Positions 1-10,100 of a stretch of DNA of 64,000 nt are shown in pieces. The notes below the pieces were generated by a model. It was given only the letters and a program-made list of their open reading frames with translations. It was not told the DNA's origin and ran no database searches. Position 1 is the stretch's first letter. Each line of letters begins with the position of its first letter. Both the position numbers and the translations under genes were made by a program. Source of the stretch: an uncultured Clostridia bacterium. GTDB taxonomy: Bacteria; Bacillota; Clostridia; Oscillospirales; Acutalibacteraceae. Location: NCBI GenBank assembly GCA_944380775.1, contig CALWIP010000032.1:56579-120578 (forward strand), written 5' to 3'.

Positions 1-136
1 CCGCTACCCGGCGGATCTCCGCTTCGCGGCCGGTCAAGAGGATTTGAACGCCGTATTCCGCCACAGCTTCGGCGCATCCCTTCAGGATTTCCAGCGGGGC
101 GTTGTCCCCGCCGAACGCGTCGACAATGATTTTCAT
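1..136 (-). CDS. plsX: Phosphate acyltransferase PlsX, N-terminal part (cut by window edge)
   Basis: PlsX makes acyl-phosphate from acyl-ACP for phospholipid synthesis by the PlsX/PlsY route. Only the first 45 or so residues lie in the window. The start [14 protein letters not shown] is the family's N-terminal signature, and Gly-Gly-Asp-Asn-Ala-Pro is nearly invariant. Two ATG codons lie in tandem at 139 and 136. The AGGTGA ribosome site (142-147) overlaps the trmFO stop codon and is better spaced for 136. The gene directly follows trmFO and ends the long minus-strand run. The remainder lies before position 1. Confidence 0.88.
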   Translation of the reverse strand, partial: MKIIVDAFGGDNAPLEILKGCAEAVAEYGVQILLTGREAEIRRVA

Positions 137-146
137 CATAGTCACC

Positions 147-1457
147 TCATTTTTCAGAATTCAAATATCCGTCTAAGTCCCGCAGCGCCCGCTCAGAGAG
201 GGCGGCATACCGGCTGCGCTTGTCCCGGATGCGCTCCGGCAGCGGCGGCAGGATGCCGAAATTTGCGCCCATCGGCTGAAAATCGGCCGATGGGCTTTCG
301 CCCACATGGCGGCTCAGCGCGCCGGTCATCGTGGTGGGCGGCGGGATGCGCGAAGGCTCCCCGCGCAGGAACGCGGCGGCGTGCCGCCCGGCCAGCAGGC
401 CGGACGCGGCGGACTCCATGTAGCCCTCCACGCCGGTCATCTGCCCGGCAAAAAACAGGCCGGGGCGGGCGCGCAGGGAAAAATCGGCGCCGAGCACCTG
501 CGGCGAACGCAGGAAGGTGTTGCGGTGCATGACGCCGTAGCGCGCGTACTCCGCATGGCGCAGCGCAGGGATGAGCCCAAAGACCCGTTTTTGCTCGCCA
601 AATTTCAAATTGGTCTGGAAGCCCACCAGGTTGTAGAGCGTCCCCTCCGCATTTTCGCGCCGCAGCTGCACCACCGCCCACGGGCGGCGGCCGGTACGCG
701 GGTCCCGCAGGCCGACCGGCTTGAGCGGCCCGTAGCGCATGGTGTCCAGGCCGCGCTGGGCCATCACTTCGATGGGCATGCAGCCCTCGTACACCTTGGG
801 GTCCCGCACGTCAAATTCATGCACCGGCGCGCGCTCCGCCGCGGCCAGTTCCGCGTGGAAGCGCTCATACTCTTCCCGGTCCATGGGGCAGTTGAGATAG
901 GCGTCGTCGCCGCCCTTTCCGTAGCGGGAGGCGGCAAAGCAGCGCTCCGGGTCCAGGCTCTCCGCCGTGACAATCGGCGCGGCGGCGTCAAAAAAGCTGA
1001 GGGTGCCGCCGCACACGCGGCTAATCTCTTCCGCCAGCGCGCCCTCGGTGAGCGGGCCGGTCGCAACGACGGTCACGCCGTCCTCCGGCAGGGAGGCGAC
1101 CCGCTCCTGCGTCACGCGGATGTTCGGGTGCGCAAGGATGCGCTGCGTGGCCAAGCGGGAAAACGCGTCCCGGTCCACGGCCAGCGCGCCGCCGGCCGGC
1201 ACGCGGCAGCCGTCGGCGCATTCCATGAGCAGCGAGCCCATGCGCCGCAGTTCCTCTTTGAGCAGGCCGGCGGCCGTTTCCAAGCGGTCCGCTTTCAAAG
1301 AATTGGAGCACACCAGCTCCGCAAAACCTGGGTTGTGGTGCGCGGGGGAAAAATGCCCCGGCTTCATCTCGTAGAGTTCGACTTCCACGCCCTGCCCGGC
1401 AAGCTGCCAGGCCGCCTCGCAGCCCGCGAGCCCGGCCCCGATGACCCGCGCCCTCAT
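147..1457 (-). CDS. trmFO: Folate-dependent tRNA (uracil-54-C5) methyltransferase TrmFO
   Basis: TrmFO is a cytoplasmic FAD enzyme that uses methylene-tetrahydrofolate to form ribothymidine at position 54 of tRNA. The 436 residues match the usual length. The Rossmann FAD motif [10 protein letters not shown] is at residues 7-16, followed by the conserved YEMKP segment. The typical sequence around VCSNSLKAD is present, as is [11 protein letters not shown] in the C-terminal half. It overlaps the end of topA by 4 bases, so the two are translationally coupled. The topA-trmFO pairing is a familiar Firmicute arrangement (topA-gid in Bacillus). Confidence 0.96.
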   Translation of the reverse strand: MRARVIGAGLAGCEAAWQLAGQGVEVELYEMKPGHFSPAHHNPGFAELVCSNSLKADRLETAAGLLKEELRRMGSLLMECADGCRVPAGGALAVDRDAFSRLATQRILAHPNIRVTQERVASLPEDGVTVVATGPLTEGALAEEISRVCGGTLSFFDAAAPIVTAESLDPERCFAASRYGKGGDDAYLNCPMDREEYERFHAELAAAERAPVHEFDVRDPKVYEGCMPIEVMAQRGLDTMRYGPLKPVGLRDPRTGRRPWAVVQLRRENAEGTLYNLVGFQTNLKFGEQKRVFGLIPALRHAEYARYGVMHRNTFLRSPQVLGADFSLRARPGLFFAGQMTGVEGYMESAASGLLAGRHAAAFLRGEPSRIPPPTTMTGALSRHVGESPSADFQPMGANFGILPPLPERIRDKRSRYAALSERALRDLDGYLNSEK

Positions 1458-3550
1458 TCGCCGCCGCCTTCCGGATCTTCCGGCTTTTCAAAACCGCAGT
1501 CCGGCGTCACGCAGTAGAGCTTCGGTTTTTTCCCCTTTTTGCGCAGCAGGGTCTTGCCGCAGCGTGGGCATTTTTCCAGCGTCGGCTCGTCCCAGGAGAC
1601 AAAGTCGCAGTTCGGGTAATTGCTGCATCCATAAAAGACCCGGCCCTTTTTGGTCTTCTTAATCACAACCCGCCCGCCGCATTTCGGGCAGTCGGCGCCG
1701 TTTTCCTCTACCAACTTTTTGATGTTTTTGCACTCCGGGTACCCTGGGCAGGCGATGAAACGCCCGTAGCGTCCGGTCTTGATGACCATCCGGCGGCCGC
1801 ATTTTTCGCAGATGATGTCGGTCTCGTCTTCTTTGAGCTGGATCTTGACGCCCTCCATCTCCGCCTTGGCGGTTTTGAGCGTTTTTTCAAAATCCGTGTA
1901 GAATTCATCGAGCGTCTGCACCCAGTCGGCCTTGCCGCTCTGCACCTCGTCGAGTTCCTTTTCTACCTGTGCGGTAAATTTGATATTGACGATTTTGGGG
2001 AAGCGCTCGCGCATCAATTTGGTAATGACCTCCCCGAGCTCCGTCGGCTTGAGCGCCTTGCCCTCGCGCACGACGTAGGCGCGCGAGGTAATGGTCGAGA
2101 TGGTCGCGGCGTAGGTGCTCGGGCGGCCGATGCCGTTTTCCTCCAGCGCCTTGATGAGCGACGCCTCCGTGTAGCGCGGGGGCGGCTGCGTAAAGTGCTG
2201 GTTGCCCTTGAGTTCCTTCTTTTTCAGGGGCATGTCCTGTTCCAGCGGAGGCAGCGCGCCGCCGGCGGCCTCCTCGTCGTCGCGGCCCTCTTCATAGAGC
2301 GCCGTGTAACCGTCGAACGTGACGGTGTAGCCGGACGCCTTGAACAGGTACTTCCCGCCCTGGATGTCAGCCTGGGTGGTGCTTTGCAGGCAGTTGGCCA
2401 TTTGGCAGGCGATGAAACGCTCCCAAATGAGCTTGTAGAGCTTGTATTGGTCCGAGGTGAGGCTGGCCTTTACACGGTCCGGGCTGATGCCCGGCATGGT
2501 CGGGCGGATGGCCTCGTGGCCGTCCTGCGCGTTGGCGCGCGTCTTGAAGTGGCGCGGCGTGTCCGGCAGGTATTTCTGGCCCCAGCGCTCGCGGATATAC
2601 GCGGCGGCGTCCTGGATGGCGTCCTCCGAAAGGCGCAGCGAGTCCGTCCTCATGTAGGTGATGAGGCCGACCGCGCCCATTCCCTCGACCTCGACGCCCT
2701 CGTACAATTCCTGCGCGGCTTTCATGGTGCGGCGCGCCTGGAACCCCAGCTTGCGGGAGGCCTCCTGCTGCAACGTGGACGTGATGAACGGCGGCGCGGG
2801 CGATTTGCGGCGCGTGCCTTTTTTCAATTTGACAATGCGGAATTCGGCGTTTTCCAATTCCGCGAGGATGGCGTCCGCCTGCTCCTGGTTTTCAATTTTG
2901 AGCTTGCCTTCCGCTGTGCCGTAGAGCGCGGCGGGGAATTGCTTGCGCGAGCCCTGCGGCTGAAACTTGGCGTCGATGGTCCAATATTCCTCCGGGCGGA
3001 ACGCGCGGATTTCCTCCTCGCGGTCCACCACGATGCGCACCGCGACGGACTGCACGCGCCCGGCGGAAAGGCCGCGGCGGATCTTCTGGGACAAAAACGG
3101 GCTGAGCTTATAGCCCACCAGGCGGTCCAGGATGCGGCGCGCCTGCTGCGCGTCCACAAGGTTTTTGTCGATGCAGCGCGGATGCTCCATGCCGTTTTCC
3201 ACGCCGTGGCGGGTGATCTCGTTAAAGGTCACGCGGTTTTGGTCTTCCGTGCTCAGGTTCAAAAGGTAGGCCAGGTGCCAAGAGATCGCCTCGCCCTCGC
3301 GGTCCGGGTCCGTCGCGAGAAAGACGCGGCCGCTCTCTTCCGCGGCCTCCTTCAGCTGCTGCACCAGCTTTTCCTTGCCTTTGATGACTTCATATTTGGG
3401 CTGAAACCCTTTTTTGATATCGACGCTGAGACGGTTTTCCGGCAGATCCCGGACATGGCCCATCGAGGCGACGACTTCGTAGCCGGGTCCCAGGTATTTT
3501 TGGATGGTCTTTGCTTTTGCTGGAGATTCCACAATCACCAGATCCGACAT
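1454..3550 (-). CDS. topA: DNA topoisomerase I
   Basis: This type IA topoisomerase relaxes negative supercoils. The 698-residue product begins with a Toprim domain carrying the acidic metal-binding motif DPDREGE at residues 81-87. The catalytic tyrosine is Y299 in GLITYMRTDS. The C-terminus, from about residue 580, carries three zinc-ribbon units (CEKCG, CPKCG and CPRCG starts), the usual Firmicute tail. The start is supported by AGGTGGG six to eight bases upstream. It follows dprA after a 161-base gap and overlaps trmFO by 4 bases. The dprA-topA-trmFO order is widely conserved in Firmicutes. Confidence 0.97.
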   Translation of the reverse strand: MSDLVIVESPAKAKTIQKYLGPGYEVVASMGHVRDLPENRLSVDIKKGFQPKYEVIKGKEKLVQQLKEAAEESGRVFLATDPDREGEAISWHLAYLLNLSTEDQNRVTFNEITRHGVENGMEHPRCIDKNLVDAQQARRILDRLVGYKLSPFLSQKIRRGLSAGRVQSVAVRIVVDREEEIRAFRPEEYWTIDAKFQPQGSRKQFPAALYGTAEGKLKIENQEQADAILAELENAEFRIVKLKKGTRRKSPAPPFITSTLQQEASRKLGFQARRTMKAAQELYEGVEVEGMGAVGLITYMRTDSLRLSEDAIQDAAAYIRERWGQKYLPDTPRHFKTRANAQDGHEAIRPTMPGISPDRVKASLTSDQYKLYKLIWERFIACQMANCLQSTTQADIQGGKYLFKASGYTVTFDGYTALYEEGRDDEEAAGGALPPLEQDMPLKKKELKGNQHFTQPPPRYTEASLIKALEENGIGRPSTYAATISTITSRAYVVREGKALKPTELGEVITKLMRERFPKIVNIKFTAQVEKELDEVQSGKADWVQTLDEFYTDFEKTLKTAKAEMEGVKIQLKEDETDIICEKCGRRMVIKTGRYGRFIACPGYPECKNIKKLVEENGADCPKCGGRVVIKKTKKGRVFYGCSNYPNCDFVSWDEPTLEKCPRCGKTLLRKKGKKPKLYCVTPDCGFEKPEDPEGGGE

Positions 3551-3711
3551 GATATCCCACCTACTCTCTCAGGTTCTCCCGCCGGGGCGGGGCGTTTGCT
3601 GCGGGCGGCGCCGGGGGGCCCGCCCGCTTCCTTTCGATCTGGGGAGACCGGAAAAGCCGGCAACGCTCTCGCCCTGCTGGTTTTTCCGGCATCTCCACCG
3701 CTCTTCCATTT
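3551..3711 (-). other. Structured dprA-topA intergenic spacer
   Basis: This 161-base gap holds GC-rich inverted repeats, including an 8-bp stem with arms GCGGGCGG (3601-3608) and CCGCCCGC (3620-3627). On the minus strand a second stem pairs CCGGAAAA with TTTTCCGG. Neither is followed by a clear U-tract, so they are more likely leader or processing structures than a strong terminator. I see no convincing promoter or small gene here. Confidence 0.35.
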
Positions 3712-4878
3712 TCAAAGGCTGTACCGCCGCCCGCTGTGCTGGCGGATGCGGCCCGCGAGCTCCAGCTCCGTCACGGCGGCGAACAGCTCCGGCACCGGTA
3801 ACCCGCTCGCCGCCGCAATCTCGTCCATTGGGCGGGGCTGTTCCGTCAGCGCCCGGTACACGGCCGCGGCCGCCGGGGAAAACGCCCCTTCCGGCAGCGG
3901 CTCCGGCGCGGGCGCCTCTTCCGCAGGAGACGGTCCCGCCGTTGCGGGCGCGGGCGCCGGGCAGGACTCCTCCCGCGGGAGTTTTTTTATTGTATTGGGA
4001 TAGCGGGTAAAATATTCTTCCAAAACATCGTGCGCGCAGGTCACCAGCTTCGCGCCGCTCTGGATGAGATGGTTCACGCCGAGGCTGCCGGGCTGCGAAA
4101 TGCCGCCCGGGACGGCGAAGACGTCGCGCCCCTGGTCCGCGGCAAAGCGTGCGGTGATCAGCGAGCCGCTCTTCCCGGCGGCTTCCACCACAAGGACGCC
4201 GTCGCTCAGGCCGGAAATAATTCGGTTGCGGATGGGAAACGACGTCTTGCTCGGCGGCGTCTCCGGCGGATACTCCGAGAGCAGCGCGCCGTGTTCCCGG
4301 ATGGCGTCGCGCATCGGCTTCTGGTCGAGCAAATACGGGTAGTCGATCCCGCAGCCGAGCACGCACACGGTGACCCCTCCTCCGGAGAGCGCTCCCTGGT
4401 GCGCCGCGGCGTCAATCCCCTTTGCCCCGCCGCTCACAACAACCGCGCCGGCCCGGCCGAGGCCGCTGCTGATTTGGAACGCAGCCTGCCTACCGGCCGC
4501 GCTCGCATGGCGGGTCCCGACGACGGCGACGGCGGGGCGCGATGAAAAATCGGGCAGGACGCCCTGGACATAGAGCACGCAGGGCGGGTTTGGGATCTGC
4601 CGCAGCGGCTCGGGATATTCCGGCATGTCCAGCGTGGTGACGGTCTGCCCGCGCCGCGCACAGGATTGCAGCACCTGCGCGGCGTCTTCCAGCGGGCAGG
4701 AGGAGAGGCCCTCCACCTCGCGCACAGAGAAAAGGCCCATCAGCCGCCATTCGTGCGCGCCGGCACGATAAAAATCCCGCAGGGAGGGGTATTCCCGCCA
4801 AATGCGCGCAGCCTTTCCGCTGCCTGCGCCGAGGGCGCGCTGCAGCCAGATCCAATAGGCCCGCGGGTCCAGCTCCAT
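3712..4878 (-). CDS. dprA: DNA processing protein DprA (Smf)
   Basis: DprA binds incoming single-stranded DNA and loads RecA during natural transformation. The Rossmann-like core has VVGTRHAS near residues 119-126 and the signature SGGAKGIDAAAHQGAL near 149-164. An N-terminal helix-hairpin region precedes it, and a C-terminal winged-helix (DML1-like) domain follows. An in-frame ATG 30 bases further upstream exists, but ATG at 4878 has AAGGAGGGG at proper spacing and begins MELDPRAYW, typical for the family, so 388 residues are called. It sits between an rRNA methyltransferase and topA. No other competence genes are in view. Confidence 0.95.
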   Translation of the reverse strand: MELDPRAYWIWLQRALGAGSGKAARIWREYPSLRDFYRAGAHEWRLMGLFSVREVEGLSSCPLEDAAQVLQSCARRGQTVTTLDMPEYPEPLRQIPNPPCVLYVQGVLPDFSSRPAVAVVGTRHASAAGRQAAFQISSGLGRAGAVVVSGGAKGIDAAAHQGALSGGGVTVCVLGCGIDYPYLLDQKPMRDAIREHGALLSEYPPETPPSKTSFPIRNRIISGLSDGVLVVEAAGKSGSLITARFAADQGRDVFAVPGGISQPGSLGVNHLIQSGAKLVTCAHDVLEEYFTRYPNTIKKLPREESCPAPAPATAGPSPAEEAPAPEPLPEGAFSPAAAAVYRALTEQPRPMDEIAAASGLPVPELFAAVTELELAGRIRQHSGRRYSL

Positions 4879-4904
4879 GCTTCTCCCCTCCTTGTTTCCG
4901 GCGC

Positions 4905-5696
4905 TCACGCCCGGCAGAGTTCCCAGAGTAAAATGGCCGCGCTGGCGGCCGCGTTCAGCGATTCCGCACGCCCGCGCATCGGGATGGTCACCCGTTTTTC
5001 ACATGCCGCGGCGCCCTCCGGCGTCAGGCCGCTCCCTTCGTTCCCCACCGCGATGGCCGCGCCGCCCCGGAAATCGCACGCCGTCACCGGTTCCGCGTCT
5101 TGCGCGGGCACCGCCGCGTAAACGGGGATTCCCGCCGCGCGGAAGGCGGCGGCGCATTCCGCCAGGCTTTCCGTCAAAAACAGCGGCAGCCGGAACGCCG
5201 CGCCCATGCCCGCGCGCAGCGCCTTGGGGCCAAACGGGTCGCAGCACGCGCCCGCCAGCGCGACGCCGTCTACGCCCAGCGCCTCCGCCGTGCGCAAAAT
5301 GGTCCCCAGGTTTCCCGGGTCCTGCAAGCGCTCTAAAATCAAGTAGCGCCCGTCTGGCTTCACCCCGGCAGGCGTCAGCCCCAAGCGCGGCGCGCGGCAG
5401 ACGCAAAACACCCCCTGCGGGCTTTTCGTCTCCGAAAGCAGCGCCGCGGCGTGTTCCTCAACCTCATAGGCCTCTTTCGCCGCGCGCAGGATGCGCTCTG
5501 CATAGGGCGCGTACTTTTCCAGCGCCTGCGCGGTGAAGAACGCGCGCTCTACCGCAAGGCCGCTCCCGGCCGCGTCAGCGCAGAGCCGCGCCCCCTCCGC
5601 GAGGAAAAGCCCGCTCTCCTGCCGGGCGCGCGGGCTGGCGGCAAGCTGCGCCGCCGCCCGGAGACGTTCGTTTTTTCTGCTTGTGATTTTTTCCAA
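4905..5696 (-). CDS. TrmH/SpoU-family RNA 2'-O-methyltransferase
   Basis: This SPOUT-fold enzyme transfers methyl from SAM to a ribose 2'-OH, probably on 23S rRNA. An N-terminal substrate-binding domain starts with KITSRKNERL. The catalytic domain shows the three SpoU motifs: NLGTILRTAEALG, IAVGNEGSGL and IPMRGRAESLNAAASAAILL. The open frame continues up to 5747, but that extension runs through the rplT terminator (5713-5749), so a TTG at 5696 beginning LEKITSRKN is preferred, giving 263 residues. The ribosome site is weak (GGGG about 12 bases upstream). Expression probably depends on read-through from rplT. The exact target nucleotide cannot be told. Confidence 0.85.
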   Translation of the reverse strand: MEKITSRKNERLRAAAQLAASPRARQESGLFLAEGARLCADAAGSGLAVERAFFTAQALEKYAPYAERILRAAKEAYEVEEHAAALLSETKSPQGVFCVCRAPRLGLTPAGVKPDGRYLILERLQDPGNLGTILRTAEALGVDGVALAGACCDPFGPKALRAGMGAAFRLPLFLTESLAECAAAFRAAGIPVYAAVPAQDAEPVTACDFRGGAAIAVGNEGSGLTPEGAAACEKRVTIPMRGRAESLNAAASAAILLWELCRA

Positions 5697-5712
5697 AATG
5701 AGATCATACCCC

Positions 5713-5749
5713 GTGCAAAAATTGCGCCCGGTGTGACCCGGACGCAATT
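5713..5749 (-). terminator. Rho-independent terminator after rplT
   Basis: On the minus strand the stem pairs AATTGCGTCCGG with CCGGGCGCAATT (arms 5738-5749 and 5720-5731, one mismatch), followed directly by a run of U. It lies 8 bases after the rplT stop codon. Confidence 0.8.
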
Positions 5750-5757
5750 CCAGCTTA

Positions 5758-6111
5758 TTATAAAGCGGCTTTCGCCTTTTCCACCAGCGTTTGGAACGCG
5801 GCTTCGTCCGTCACGGCAATCTCCGAAAGCATCTTGCGGTTCAGCGTGACGCCGGCCTTTTTCAGGCCGTTCATAAACGTAGAGTAATTCACGCCGTTCA
5901 TACGGCAGGCTGCGCTGATGCGGGTGATCCACAGGCGGCGGAAATCTCTCTTCCTCTGCTTGCGGCCGATGAACGCATAGTTGCCGGACTTCATCACGGC
6001 CTGTTTGGCCATCTTAAAATGCTTGCTCTTGCTGCCCCAGTAACCCTTTGCCAGCTTTAAGGTCTTCTTCCTTCTCTTCCGGGTCATTAACGCGCCCTTT
6101 ACACGTGCCAT
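5758..6111 (-). CDS. rplT: 50S ribosomal protein L20
   Basis: L20 is an early assembly protein of the large subunit. The 117-residue basic protein starts [24 protein letters not shown], shown here as the family's usual N-terminus (first twenty residues [20 protein letters not shown]). The conserved core around [14 protein letters not shown] is present. The ribosome site TGGAGGT precedes the ATG. It is the third gene of infC-rpmI-rplT. In Bacillus, L20 feeds back on the leader of this operon, which fits the attenuator found upstream of infC here. Confidence 0.98.
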   Translation of the reverse strand: MARVKGALMTRKRRKKTLKLAKGYWGSKSKHFKMAKQAVMKSGNYAFIGRKQRKRDFRRLWITRISAACRMNGVNYSTFMNGLKKAGVTLNRKMLSEIAVTDEAAFQTLVEKAKAAL

Positions 6112-6167
6112 TCTCTATTACCTCCATGTCATGGTTGATTGCAATTACAGCCCTTTTCCCCCTGCGT

Positions 6168-6371
6168 TTACAGGTACGGGAGCATCTTCTTGACCTTCGC
6201 CACGTTGGTCTGGTCCGTAACGGTGGTGCCCTTCAGCATCCGCTTGGTCTTGCGGGTCTTGCCGTGGCCGTTGAGCAGGTGGGACTTGTTGGCGTGGGCG
6301 CGGATCACCTTCCCGGTCTTAGAAAATTTGAAGCGCTTCTTCGCGCCGGAATGCGTCTTGATCTTAGGCAT
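6168..6371 (-). CDS. rpmI: 50S ribosomal protein L35
   Basis: L35 is a small basic protein of the large subunit. The 67 residues begin [15 protein letters not shown] and end KVKKMLPYL, typical for the family. GAAGGAGG provides a strong ribosome site. It lies 20 bases after infC and 56 bases before rplT in the usual order. No unusual features were seen. Confidence 0.98.
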   Translation of the reverse strand: MPKIKTHSGAKKRFKFSKTGKVIRAHANKSHLLNGHGKTRKTKRMLKGTTVTDQTNVAKVKKMLPYL

Positions 6372-6391
6372 GATATTGCTTCCTCCTTCAA

Positions 6392-6910
6392 TTATTTCAC
6401 GGGTTTGGATGCAAGGAACATCAGCATCGTGCGGCCCTCCAGCTTTGCCGGCTTTTCCACGTTGGCAATGTCCGAGAGCTGTTCCGCAAACCGTTTCATG
6501 ATCTCGTGGCCCTGCTCCGGGTGGCCCATTTCACGGCCGCGGAAGCGGATGGAAACCTTGACCTTGTCGCCCTCCTTGAGGAAGCGGGCGGCATGGCCTG
6601 CCTTGGTGTCGAAATCGTGCGTGTCGATGTTCAGCGACAGGCGGATCTCCTTGATATCGACGGTACGCTGGTTTTTCTTGGCTTCCTTTTCCCTCTTCGC
6701 CTGCTCAAAACGGAATTTGCCGTAGTCGATGATCTTACAGACAGGCGGGGTGGCCTGCGGGGCGATCTTGACAAGATCCAGGTTGCGCGCAAAGGCCTTT
6801 TCCAAAGCCTGCGCCGTCGGCATAATTCCCAATTGGGCGCCGTCGGAATCGATCACGCGCACTTCCCGGTCCCGGATCTCCTCGTTGATCTGCAGCTCCT
6901 TGTTGCTAAT
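6392..6910 (-). CDS. infC: Translation initiation factor IF-3 (ATT start codon)
   Basis: IF-3 keeps 30S subunits free and checks start-codon choice. The protein has the N-domain opening [10 protein letters not shown], the linker rich in Lys (EKEAKKNQ) and the C-domain motif [10 protein letters not shown]. The best start is ATT at 6908-6910, six bases after GGAGGTG, giving 172 residues, the normal size. An in-frame ATG at 6937 lacks a ribosome site and lies next to the attenuator. A rare AUU start is the classical means by which IF-3 discriminates against its own message. First gene of infC-rpmI-rplT. Confidence 0.95.
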   Translation of the reverse strand: MSNKELQINEEIRDREVRVIDSDGAQLGIMPTAQALEKAFARNLDLVKIAPQATPPVCKIIDYGKFRFEQAKREKEAKKNQRTVDIKEIRLSLNIDTHDFDTKAGHAARFLKEGDKVKVSIRFRGREMGHPEQGHEIMKRFAEQLSDIANVEKPAKLEGRTMLMFLASKPVK

Positions 6911-6941
6911 GTTAAGCACCTCCAAAACACGTTGCATGATG

Positions 6942-6972
6942 AAAACAAAAAGCGCGGACTCCCGCCCGCGCT
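6942..6972 (-). terminator. Attenuator in the infC-rpmI-rplT leader
   Basis: On the minus strand AGCGCGG (6966-6972) pairs with CCGCGCT (6951-6957) across an 8-base loop, followed by UUUUUGUUUU. It lies in the 5' leader, about 32 bases before the ATT start of infC. Its place matches the L20-controlled attenuator known for this operon in Bacillus (L20 leader). Control by L20 is inferred. Confidence 0.75.
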
Positions 6973-7091
6973 CAATAGACCATAAAGGCTCCCGGGAAAC
7001 CGGGCGTGCCGTTACGAACGATTGACCCATGCCGGACAGGACCTCACGGGTGAAGGCCGCAAAACGGCCTTGCTTTGTTTTACTATCCCAG

Positions 7092-7120
7092 ATTGTAGCA
7101 GGTCCCACCCGGTTTGTCAA
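7092..7120 (-). promoter_or_regulatory. Sigma-A promoter of infC-rpmI-rplT
   Basis: On the minus strand TTGACA (7115-7120) and TACAAT (7092-7097) are separated by exactly 17 bp, with a TG one base upstream of the -10 (extended -10). The predicted start near 7085 gives a leader of about 175 bases holding the attenuator. The -35 box overlaps the addA stop codon. Confidence 0.85.
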
Positions 7121-10100
7121 GAGGGAATTTCGCCGTTCGCCGGCCCGGCGGCGCAGCCCAAAGCGAGCGAATACAAGAGGCATTCTTTGACGCGCCGCCC
7201 AAGGCACTGTTCCACCGCCGCGCGGTAGAGCCGGACCTGGGGCGCGTATTTGCCCCACAGCGCCGCCGGGTCTTTGACATGGTCCGTTTTGTAATCGACG
7301 ATTACGAGCGCGCCGTCTTCCTCAAAAATACAGTCCACCGCGCCTTGCAGGACCACCGGCTCGTCCCGCAGTTCCGGCGGCAGGCCGGGTTCCACGTCCC
7401 CGGCGGGGATTTCCACGGTGAAGCGGTATTCCCGCCAGACGGCGGGCGACGAGAGGATGCGCGCCATCAGGCCGCTGCGGAAAAAGCCCCGCAGCTTCGG
7501 CAGTTCGAGCGCATCCGCCTGCGCCTGGGTCAAAAAGCCCTGCCGTACAAGGCGGTCCCGTTCCTCTTCCACGCTGCGCGCCGCCGCCGGGAACACGGCA
7601 AACTGCAAAAACGCGTGCGCCGCCGTGCCGCGTTCCGCGGGCGTGAGGCCCTTTTTCCCCAAAAAGCCGGGGCGGGCCATGGCGAGGAATTCCTCCTCCG
7701 TCTCCCGCAGCGCCAGCTCCGACGCGGCGACCTTTGCCGGGACGCTTTGCAGCGCGCGGTACGGATAACGGTACCCCAGCCGCTCCTCCAGCGCGCGGCG
7801 CAGGCGCGGGTCCGGCGGCGGGGCTTCCTCCACGCACGGCGCCGCATCCCCTGCGGAAGCCTCCACCGGCGGGGAAATGCAGATTTCCCACGCAGGGCCG
7901 GTCCCCTCCAGCGGGCGCGCGTCCGACTGCGCCCGCTCCCGCAGGGCGGCTCCCTCCGGCAGGCGCAGCGCGCAGAGCAGCAGCCAGTCCGCAATGGAGG
8001 AGACGGAGCGCACAGCGTACGGCGGCGCCGCGGGACCGTCCGTGAGGCGGGCGGCCAGCTCGCCGAGCTTGCGGTCGAGGTTGCCAAACGTGGCCAGGAG
8101 GATCAATTTTTCCTTCGCGCGCGTCATCGCGACATAGAGCACGCGCAATTCCTCCGACATCTGCCCCCGCTCCTGCTCCAGCGCAACCGCCTCGCGCGGC
8201 AGCGTGGTGTAGCGGCAGGCGAGCTGCGGGTCGCGCCGCTTGGCCCCAAGCCCCAGTTCCGCGTGGAGCAGCGCGTCGCCGTGGTCTTTGGGGAAGCGCC
8301 GCGCGCAGCCGGCCAGGATGCACACTGGGAATTCGAGGCCCTTTGATTTATGAACGCTCATGATGCGCACCACGTCGGCGGATTCCGACACGGCGGGCGC
8401 GGCGTCGAGGTCCCCGCCCTGCTCTTGCAAACGGCCGATGAACCGCAAAAAAGCGGAGAGGCCGTGGCTGCCCGCACGCTCGCAGGATTTTGCATATTCA
8501 AGCAGAAGCCGGAGGTTGCGCACGCGCACCTCGCCGCCCGGCATGGCCCGCGCCAGCGCGAGGAATCCCGTGCCGTCGTACACGGCGTTGACAAGCCGGT
8601 CCGCCGGGAGGGCGGCTGCCAGCGCGCGGTAGCGCTCCAATTCCCCGAGGACGGCGCGCTCCCGCTCCCCGCCGCGCCGCGCCGCCGTGAGCAGCGCCTG
8701 GTAGAGCGTACCGTCCGCCGCCCGGCGCAGGCGCGCCATGTCGTCCGGCGTGAAGCCGCAGGCCGGGCCCATCAAAACGGAGGCCAGCGGGATATCCTGC
8801 ATCGGGTTGTCGACGGCGCGCAAAAACGACAGCGCGTAGGCCACCTCCGCCGCGTGGAAAAAGCCGCCGGAGACGTCCGTCCACGCGGGGACGCCGCATT
8901 TCTGCAATTCCCGCGCATAGACCGGCGCAAAACGGTTTGAGCTGCGCAGCAGGATGCAGAAATCCCGGAAGCGGGCCGGGCGCAGCGCGCCGCGCTCCGT
9001 AACCTGGAATCCCTCCGCCATTTTCCGGCGGATCAGCGCGGCGATCTGCCGCGCCTCGAGAATCTCCATGCGGTCTTCCGCCTCCCCGCCCTCGCCAGAG
9101 CGCGCGTCGGTCAGCAAAAGCTCCGTTTGGAAGCCCGCCGCCTCCGGGTAGACCGCGCCGGGTTGCAAGCGCTCCTCCCCGCGGTAATCGACGTCGCCCG
9201 CTTCGCGGGACATCAGCTGGCCGAACACGAAATTGACCGCGGAAGTCACTTCGCGGCGCGAGCGGAAGTTGCGGTCCAGCGCGAGGGAGGCGGGGTAGCG
9301 GTCCTCCTCGCGGTCATAAGGCGGGAATGCCGCGCGCCGCGCGAGGAAAATCCCCGGCATCGCCTGGCGGAAGCTGTAAATGCTCTGCTTGACGTCGCCG
9401 ACCAGGAATAAATTCCCCTCTTGCTTCGACACCGCGCGGAAAATCAGGTCCTGTGCTTCATTGGTATCCTGATATTCGTCCACCATGATCTCATCGAACC
9501 GGGCGCTCAGCGCTTCCGCCACCGGCGTGCGCCGGTAGCCGTCCGCCGTCTCCTCCACAAGCACGCGCAGCGCCCAGTGCTCGAGGTCGCCGAAATCCGC
9601 CGCCTTGCGCGCGCGCTTGCTTTCATCCAGCAGCTGCGAAAAACGTACGGTGAGCGAAAACAGGCTCTCCACCGTGCCCGCCAGCGCGCGGATGTCGGCG
9701 GCGCACTCCTCCCGGCTGCCGCAAAAGCTCTTTTGCAGCCGTTCCACCGTGTCCTTGACCTCTGCGCGGCAGGCCTTCAGCTTTTCCTTGAGCGGGTCGT
9801 CCGCCAAGCCGCGCGCCGTGCCGAGCCGCTGGTAGGAAAAGTTTTGCAGCGCGGCGAACGCGGCGTCCCAATCGCTGCGCTCCACCAGGCCGAGCAAGCG
9901 TTCGAGCTGCGCGAGATCCGAGGTGAACGCCCCGCGGTAGGCTGCGTCCAGCTTTTCCTCCCGGCGCATCTCCCGCAGGCCGCCGCGCGTGAGCGAGGCG
10001 CAGTATTCCAGCGCGTCCTTGGCAAAGCGCAGGACGCAGCGCCCCCACGGCGTCTCCTCCGCGGCTGCGGGGGACCGGTACAGCGCCGCCTTTTCGCGCA

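Noticed and set aside
2195..4003. Long plus-strand open frame of about 600 codons opposite topA and dprA
   Set aside because: It is antisense to two confidently identified genes, has a low-complexity Arg/Gly/Ala/Val-rich composition and no family resemblance. High GC codon use removes stop codons from the opposite strand.
5697..5747. Upstream extension of the rRNA methyltransferase
   Set aside because: The extension runs through a rho-independent terminator, and family members begin near KITSRKN.
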